Positions 60,179 to 64,000 of a stretch of 64,000 nucleotides of DNA are shown in pieces. The notes below the pieces were generated by a model. It was given only the letters and a program-made list of their open reading frames with translations, had not been told where the DNA came from and searched no databases. The stretch spans positions 7,254,001 to 7,318,000 of the forward strand of contig NZ_CP159534.1 in assembly GCF_040529335.1 (NCBI RefSeq). The letters are read 5' to 3'. The DNA comes from Streptomyces sp. HUAS MG91 (lineage in GTDB: Bacteria; Actinomycetota; Actinomycetes; Streptomycetales; Streptomycetaceae). The stretch's first letter is position 1, and each line of letters starts with the position of its first letter. The translations under genes were made by a program, and so were the position numbers.

Positions 60179-60206
60179 GTGATCTCCGTCACCGCATTTC
60201 CGGTGA
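60179..60206. promoter_or_regulatory. Candidate regulatory sites upstream of ansP
   Basis: GTG-ATCTCC-GTCAC (60179-60192) fits the GTG-N6-GNCAC pattern I know for Streptomyces Crp. It overlaps the inverted repeat TCACCG-CATTTC-CGGTGA (60189-60206). They lie about 115 bases before the permease start, in the 314-base gap after merR; the rest of that gap shows no gene. Confidence 0.35.
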
Positions 60207-60321
60207 TCTTTGGGGGAAGGTGCACAGTCGGTCCGCACACTGTCAGGGGTGTCGCGGGCCGCGGTACTTCCGGACCCAGGGGACCCCACGTCCCCGCGCA
60301 CCACAGAGCGGACACCCCCAC

Positions 60322-61797
60322 GTGAGCAAGGACGCCGTGAACACGGCCGTGGACGCATCCCCCACGGATGCGCCCCAGACGCCCGCCGACGCGGGCGACG
60401 CCGGGTACAGCAAGGCCCTCAAGAGCCGCCACGTCAACATGATCGCCATCGGTGGCGCGATCGGCACCGGACTCTTCCTCGGTGCCGGAGGCCGCCTGCA
60501 CGACGCGGGCCCCGCGCTCGTCTTCGCCTACCTGGTCTGCGGAATCTTCGCCTACCTGGTCGTGCGCGCCCTCGGTGAGATGGTCGTCTACCGGCCCTCC
60601 TCGGGATCCTTCGTGTCGTACGCGCGCGAGTTCCTCGGCGAGAAGGGCGCCTACATCGCCGGATGGATGTACTTCCTCAACTGGTCGATGACGGGCATCG
60701 CGGACATCACCGCGATCGCGCTCTACACGCAGTACTGGAGCGCGTTCACCTCCGTGCCGCAGTGGGTGCTCGCGCTGATCGCCCTCGCGGTCGTGCTCTC
60801 CGTCAACCTCGTCTCGGTGAAGTACTTCGGCGAGATGGAGTTCTGGTTCTCGATCATCAAGGTGGCGACGCTCGTCGCCTTCCTGTTCGTGGGCATCTTC
60901 CTGATCGCCACCCAGCACCCCGTCGACGGCCAGACACCCGGCCTGCACATGATCACCGACCACGGCGGCTGGATGCCCAGCGGCACCATGTCGGTGATTC
61001 TCGTGATGCAGGGCGTCGTCTTCGCCTACGCGGCCCTGGAGCTGGTCGGCGTCGCGGCGGGCGAGACCGCCGAGCCGCAGAAGGTCGTCCCGCGTGCGGT
61101 GAACTCGATCATGTGGCGCGTCGGCCTGTTCTACTGCGGCTCCGTGCTGCTCCTGGCCCTGCTGCTGCCCTCGTCGACGTACAAGGCGGGCGAGAGCCCC
61201 TTCGTCACCCTGTTCTCCAAGCTCGGGGTCGGCGGCATCGGCGACATCGTCAACCTGGTCGTGCTGACCGCCGCCATGTCCTCGCTCAACTCGGGCCTCT
61301 ACTCCACGGGCCGCATCCTGCGCTCCATGGCGATGTCGGGCTCCGCCCCGCAGTTCACCGCCCGGATGAACCGCAGCCAGGTGCCCTACGGCGGCATCCT
61401 GCTGACGGCGGGCGTCGGCGTCCTGGGCGTCGGCCTGAACTACCTGCTGCCGGCCGACGCCTTCGAGATCGTCATCGAGATCTCGTCCATCGGCATCATC
61501 GGCACCTGGGTCATGATCATGGTCGCGCACCTGGCGTTCGTCCGCAGGGCCAAGCAGGGCCTGGTCGAGCGTCCGGCGTTCCGGCTGCCCGGCTCCCCGG
61601 TGACCGAGATCGTCACGATCGTCTTCCTGGTGCTCGTCCTCGGCCTGATGTGGAACGACGCGGAGACCGGCCGCAAGACGCTCAGCCTGATCCCGGTCGT
61701 CGCCGTACTGCTCGTCGTCGGCTGGTTCCGCGCCCGCAAGAACATCGCCCGCAAGGCAGCCGCCGAGCCGCAGACCGGCGCGACGAAGGACGAGTAG
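60322..61797 (+). CDS. ansP: Amino acid permease, L-asparagine (AnsP) type
   Basis: This 491-residue APC-superfamily transporter has 12 helices. HVNMIAIGGAIGTGLFLGAG, RPSSGSFVSYAREFLGEKGA with YIAGWMYFLNW and ELVGVAAGETAEPQKVVPRA are close to actinobacterial AnsP asparagine permeases as I remember them. GTG at 60322 and GTG at 60337 (AAGGA four bases before it) are alternative starts; both precede the first helix. No partner gene is adjacent. Confidence 0.87.
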   Translation: MSKDAVNTAVDASPTDAPQTPADAGDAGYSKALKSRHVNMIAIGGAIGTGLFLGAGGRLHDAGPALVFAYLVCGIFAYLVVRALGEMVVYRPSSGSFVSYAREFLGEKGAYIAGWMYFLNWSMTGIADITAIALYTQYWSAFTSVPQWVLALIALAVVLSVNLVSVKYFGEMEFWFSIIKVATLVAFLFVGIFLIATQHPVDGQTPGLHMITDHGGWMPSGTMSVILVMQGVVFAYAALELVGVAAGETAEPQKVVPRAVNSIMWRVGLFYCGSVLLLALLLPSSTYKAGESPFVTLFSKLGVGGIGDIVNLVVLTAAMSSLNSGLYSTGRILRSMAMSGSAPQFTARMNRSQVPYGGILLTAGVGVLGVGLNYLLPADAFEIVIEISSIGIIGTWVMIMVAHLAFVRRAKQGLVERPAFRLPGSPVTEIVTIVFLVLVLGLMWNDAETGRKTLSLIPVVAVLLVVGWFRARKNIARKAAAEPQTGATKDE

Positions 61798-61950
61798 CCC
61801 GCCGCCGGCCCGAGCCCGAGCGGGCGTACTGACGCTGGCGCGGCCCGGGGGATCCCGGTGACGGTGTACGGCCACGAGGGCTGAGGCGGTGTGAACCGGG
61901 CACCGGGCGGGGCGAGTTGGCCGTGCGTACCGTGAGGGTAGGACTCAGGC

Positions 61951-62244
61951 ATGGCCCTGATTTCGTGGGACGTTCACCTCAAAACGGGACAACTGGCCTC
62001 CTTTGCCGCCTTGCTGACGACCGCGCTCGTCGGCTCGGCCCGGCTGTGGTCCCGGCGCCCCGAGCCCGCCCGGACCGCCGTGCCGCCCCCGTCCCCGCCC
62101 CCGGCGCCGTGTCTGCGGGCGCACGTCGTGCCGACCCACTCCACCCCGGCCGACCCCGCGCACACCGCGGCCGTCACGGACCTGTGCACCCGGGTCTCCG
62201 AAGTCGCCTCCGACCTGGCCAAACGGTACGGGAACGAGGAGTAG
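61951..62244 (+). CDS. Small membrane-anchored protein of unknown function
   Basis: This 97-residue protein has one possible N-terminal membrane helix (GQLASFAALLTTALVGSARL), a Pro-rich middle (PPPSPPPAPC) and a short helical C-terminus (DLCTRVSEVASDLAKRYG). I do not recognise a family. Codon use is typical of the region, which supports a real gene. Confidence 0.55.
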   Translation: MALISWDVHLKTGQLASFAALLTTALVGSARLWSRRPEPARTAVPPPSPPPAPCLRAHVVPTHSTPADPAHTAAVTDLCTRVSEVASDLAKRYGNEE

Positions 62245-62365
62245 CCGGACGGCTTGGAGGACCCGGGCGGCACACGGGGTGGAGTCCCGGCGGCCGGGCA
62301 TCTCCACCTTCCGTTCCACCCGTGGGTCCAGGCGTCACGCGCCCCGGATCAGCAGTCTTGAGGGC

Positions 62366-62899
62366 ATGACAACCACCGACTGGATCACCGACATCGCCCT
62401 CGTCCTCGTCGTCTTCCGGCAACTGCGGGAAGGCCGCCTCGACCTCAAGACCTTCCTGATCCCGCTCGGGATCGTGGCCTTCGTGGCCCACAGCTACCTC
62501 GACAGCGTGCCCACGGCGGGCAACGACCTGGTGCTGATCGGCACGCTGACGGCCATCGGTGCCGCGCTCGGCATCGCGGGCGGCGTCTACACCCGGATCC
62601 GCCCGGCGGGCGGGCACCTGCTGATCAAGGCCGGTGCCGTCTCCGCGGTCCTGTGGGTGCTCGGCATGGGGGCCCGGATGGGCTTCCAGCTGTGGGTCCA
62701 GCACGGTGGCGCCGACGACGTGGCCCGCTTCAGCCTCACCCACCACATCACCAGCGATCAGGCCTGGGTCGCGGCCTTCGTCCTGATGGCGCTCACCGAG
62801 GTCGTCACACGCCTGGCCACCATCTTCGTCCGGAGCCGGCTGGTGACCCTCGACCGGCGGCAGCCGGCGACCGTGCCGACGCTCGACCGCACGGCCTGA
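62366..62899 (+). CDS. DUF1453 (CcdC-like) membrane protein
   Basis: This 177-residue protein has five hydrophobic segments, for example LIPLGIVAFVAHSYL and LIGTLTAIGAALGIAGGVYT, with the conserved start RQLREGRLDLKTFLIP. This pattern matches the DUF1453/CcdC-related family, whose role is unclear. The ATG at 62366 directly follows GAGGGC, so the ribosome site spacing is short. A histidine kinase gene follows after 20 bases. Confidence 0.75.
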   Translation: MTTTDWITDIALVLVVFRQLREGRLDLKTFLIPLGIVAFVAHSYLDSVPTAGNDLVLIGTLTAIGAALGIAGGVYTRIRPAGGHLLIKAGAVSAVLWVLGMGARMGFQLWVQHGGADDVARFSLTHHITSDQAWVAAFVLMALTEVVTRLATIFVRSRLVTLDRRQPATVPTLDRTA

Positions 62900-62919
62900 C
62901 CGTGGGTTATGGTCACGCC

Positions 62920-64000
62920 GTGCCCGAAGCACCGAGCGCCCCCGAGACCCCGAGCGTCCCCGCCCCCGGGCCGGCTCCGCACCAGGAGCGCGGCCCGCGG
63001 GTCGTGCCCACCCAGGACCCCCGGGTGCAGTGGGTCCTGACCCTCGCCGTCATCGTCGCGGGGGTCTGGACGATCCGCCCGCTGGGCCTCAGCGGCCGCG
63101 GTCTCGCCGTCGCCGCCCTCCTCCTGGTCAACTGCGTCGCCCTCGCCGCCCGCAACCTGCCCGAGGCCAAGGTCCCGCCACGCCTCGCGCTGATCTGGCT
63201 GACCTGCGGCGTCGTCGCCGCGGCCGCACTGATCGGCGTCAGCCGCTCCGGCTCCAGCTACCTCTTCGCGTACTTCCTCGTCGGCCACATCGGCTACCGG
63301 CTCCCGCCCCGGCAGGCCCTCGGCCTCGCGGCGCTGTGCAGCCTGCTGTGCGGCGCAGTCCTGTACTTCCGCATCGGCCCCGGCCACAACCTCCTGCCCT
63401 GGACGCTCGGCCTCACCACCGGCGGCCCGGTGCTGATGGGCATCGTCAACCGCACCCGCCAGCGCGCCGTCCAGGCCGTGGTGGAGGCCGCCGAGTCCGC
63501 GGAGCGCGCCGCGCGCGCCGAGGCGCAGGCCGCCGTCCTCACCGAGCGCGGCCGGATCGCCCGCGACGTGCACGACGTCCTCGCCCACTCCCTGGCGGGC
63601 ATCAACATGCAGCTGGAACTGGCCGACGCGCTCATCGACACCGGCGACCTGGAGCAGGTCCGCGCGGCGAACAAGAAGGCGCACAGCATGGTGAAGGAGA
63701 GCCTGAAACAGGCCCAGTGGACGGTGCACGCGCTCCGCGAGGACTCCCTGCCGCTGCTGGAGAGCCTGACCGCGATGACCGAGTCGTCCGGCCACCACGA
63801 CGCCCTCACCGTCACCGGGACCGTCCGCGAGGTACCGTCCCGGGTCACCCAGAACCTGCTGCGCATCGCCCAGGAGGCGCTGACCAACGCGGCCCGGTAC
63901 GCGCCCGGCGGCGAGGTCCGCGTGGAGCTGGCCTTCGCCGCGGCGTCGACGACACTGAGGATCCGCAACGGCCCGGCGACCCGTGCGGTGAGCGCGGGCG
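62920..64000 (+). CDS. Two-component sensor histidine kinase, 3'-truncated by window end
   Basis: The frame is open from the GTG at 62920 to the end of the window (360 codons). After a Pro-rich N-terminus come four to five membrane helices. A HisKA_3 dimerisation helix follows, ERGRIARDVHDVLAHSLAGI with the phospho-acceptor His218, and then the N-box LRIAQEALTNAARYAPGGE. This is the NarL/DesK-type architecture, normally paired with a LuxR-type response regulator, expected just beyond the window. The signal it senses is not evident. Confidence 0.88.
   Translation, partial: MPEAPSAPETPSVPAPGPAPHQERGPRVVPTQDPRVQWVLTLAVIVAGVWTIRPLGLSGRGLAVAALLLVNCVALAARNLPEAKVPPRLALIWLTCGVVAAAALIGVSRSGSSYLFAYFLVGHIGYRLPPRQALGLAALCSLLCGAVLYFRIGPGHNLLPWTLGLTTGGPVLMGIVNRTRQRAVQAVVEAAESAERAARAEAQAAVLTERGRIARDVHDVLAHSLAGINMQLELADALIDTGDLEQVRAANKKAHSMVKESLKQAQWTVHALREDSLPLLESLTAMTESSGHHDALTVTGTVREVPSRVTQNLLRIAQEALTNAARYAPGGEVRVELAFAAASTTLRIRNGPATRAVSAG

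Overview
The window looks like a chromosomal segment of a Streptomyces. Base composition is very GC-rich with strong third-position GC, and there are many GTG and TTG starts. Genus-typical genes are present: a WhiB-like regulator, an SsgA-like sporulation protein, a small two-domain laccase, a fused PcaD-PcaC protein and Tat-exported enzymes. The genus call is inferred from these features, not from a database comparison. I see no rRNA, tRNA, CRISPR array or prophage. The window opens inside one gene (a LuxR-type large ATPase) and closes inside another (a histidine kinase).

Layout. 1-2.4 kb: 3' part of a large ATPase-TPR regulator without a C-terminal HTH. 2.5-7.1 kb: protocatechuate ring-cleavage operon pcaH-G-B-L and a divergent PcaV-like MarR repressor with two candidate operators. 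7-10.2 kb: a DUF3048 lipoprotein and a divergent DNA-end-repair pair (ATP-dependent ligase; LigD-type polymerase/primase). 10.2-16.2 kb: secreted redox proteins (ThuA + sugar dehydrogenase; cupredoxin + Ig + 3-keto-disaccharide-hydrolase-like protein) divergent from a small laccase. 16.2-20.6 kb: a decayed ORF, an amidohydrolase, a TetR regulator and an NCS1 permease. 20.6-27.5 kb: an IclR regulator, a cysteine-type leader peptide and a six-gene organosulfur operon with a DszB-like desulfinase, two binding proteins, an ABC transporter and an SsuD-like monooxygenase.

27.5-34.6 kb: GMC oxidoreductase, GH64 beta-1,3-glucanase, a VOC gene broken by a nonsense codon, a WhiB-like factor, YceI, a stearoyl-ACP-desaturase-like enzyme and a dimethylargininase. 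34.7-37.3 kb: ABC-F resistance-type ATPase with an apparent ribosome-mediated attenuator, divergent from a GPP34 protein. 37.3-41.8 kb: a five-gene MoxR/DUF58/DUF4129 operon with overlapping stops and starts. 41.9-48.8 kb: SsgA-like protein, a secreted BNR propeller, and an ABC exporter with a secreted propeller-phosphoesterase. 49-51.1 kb: an iron-box-controlled PPOX flavoprotein, an IS5-family insertion sequence nested among MITE-like repeats, and a GNAT gene whose stop codon lies in the MITE end. 51.1-60 kb: endonuclease V, a saccharopine-dehydrogenase-like reductase, and a beta-oxidation operon (racemase, acyl-CoA dehydrogenase, thiolase, FadB-like fusion) facing a MerR regulator. 60.3-64 kb: asparagine-type permease, two small membrane proteins and a histidine kinase.

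Two themes join the genes. Aromatic and polymer catabolism is represented by pca, laccase, sugar dehydrogenase and glucanase. Nutrient scavenging is represented by organosulfur, iron, amino acids and branched fatty acids. The most unusual items are the DszB-like sulfur operon with its leader peptide, the ABC-F attenuator with a three-codon upstream ORF, the IS/MITE nest, and a dispersed GC-rich repeat that sits directly after stop codons.
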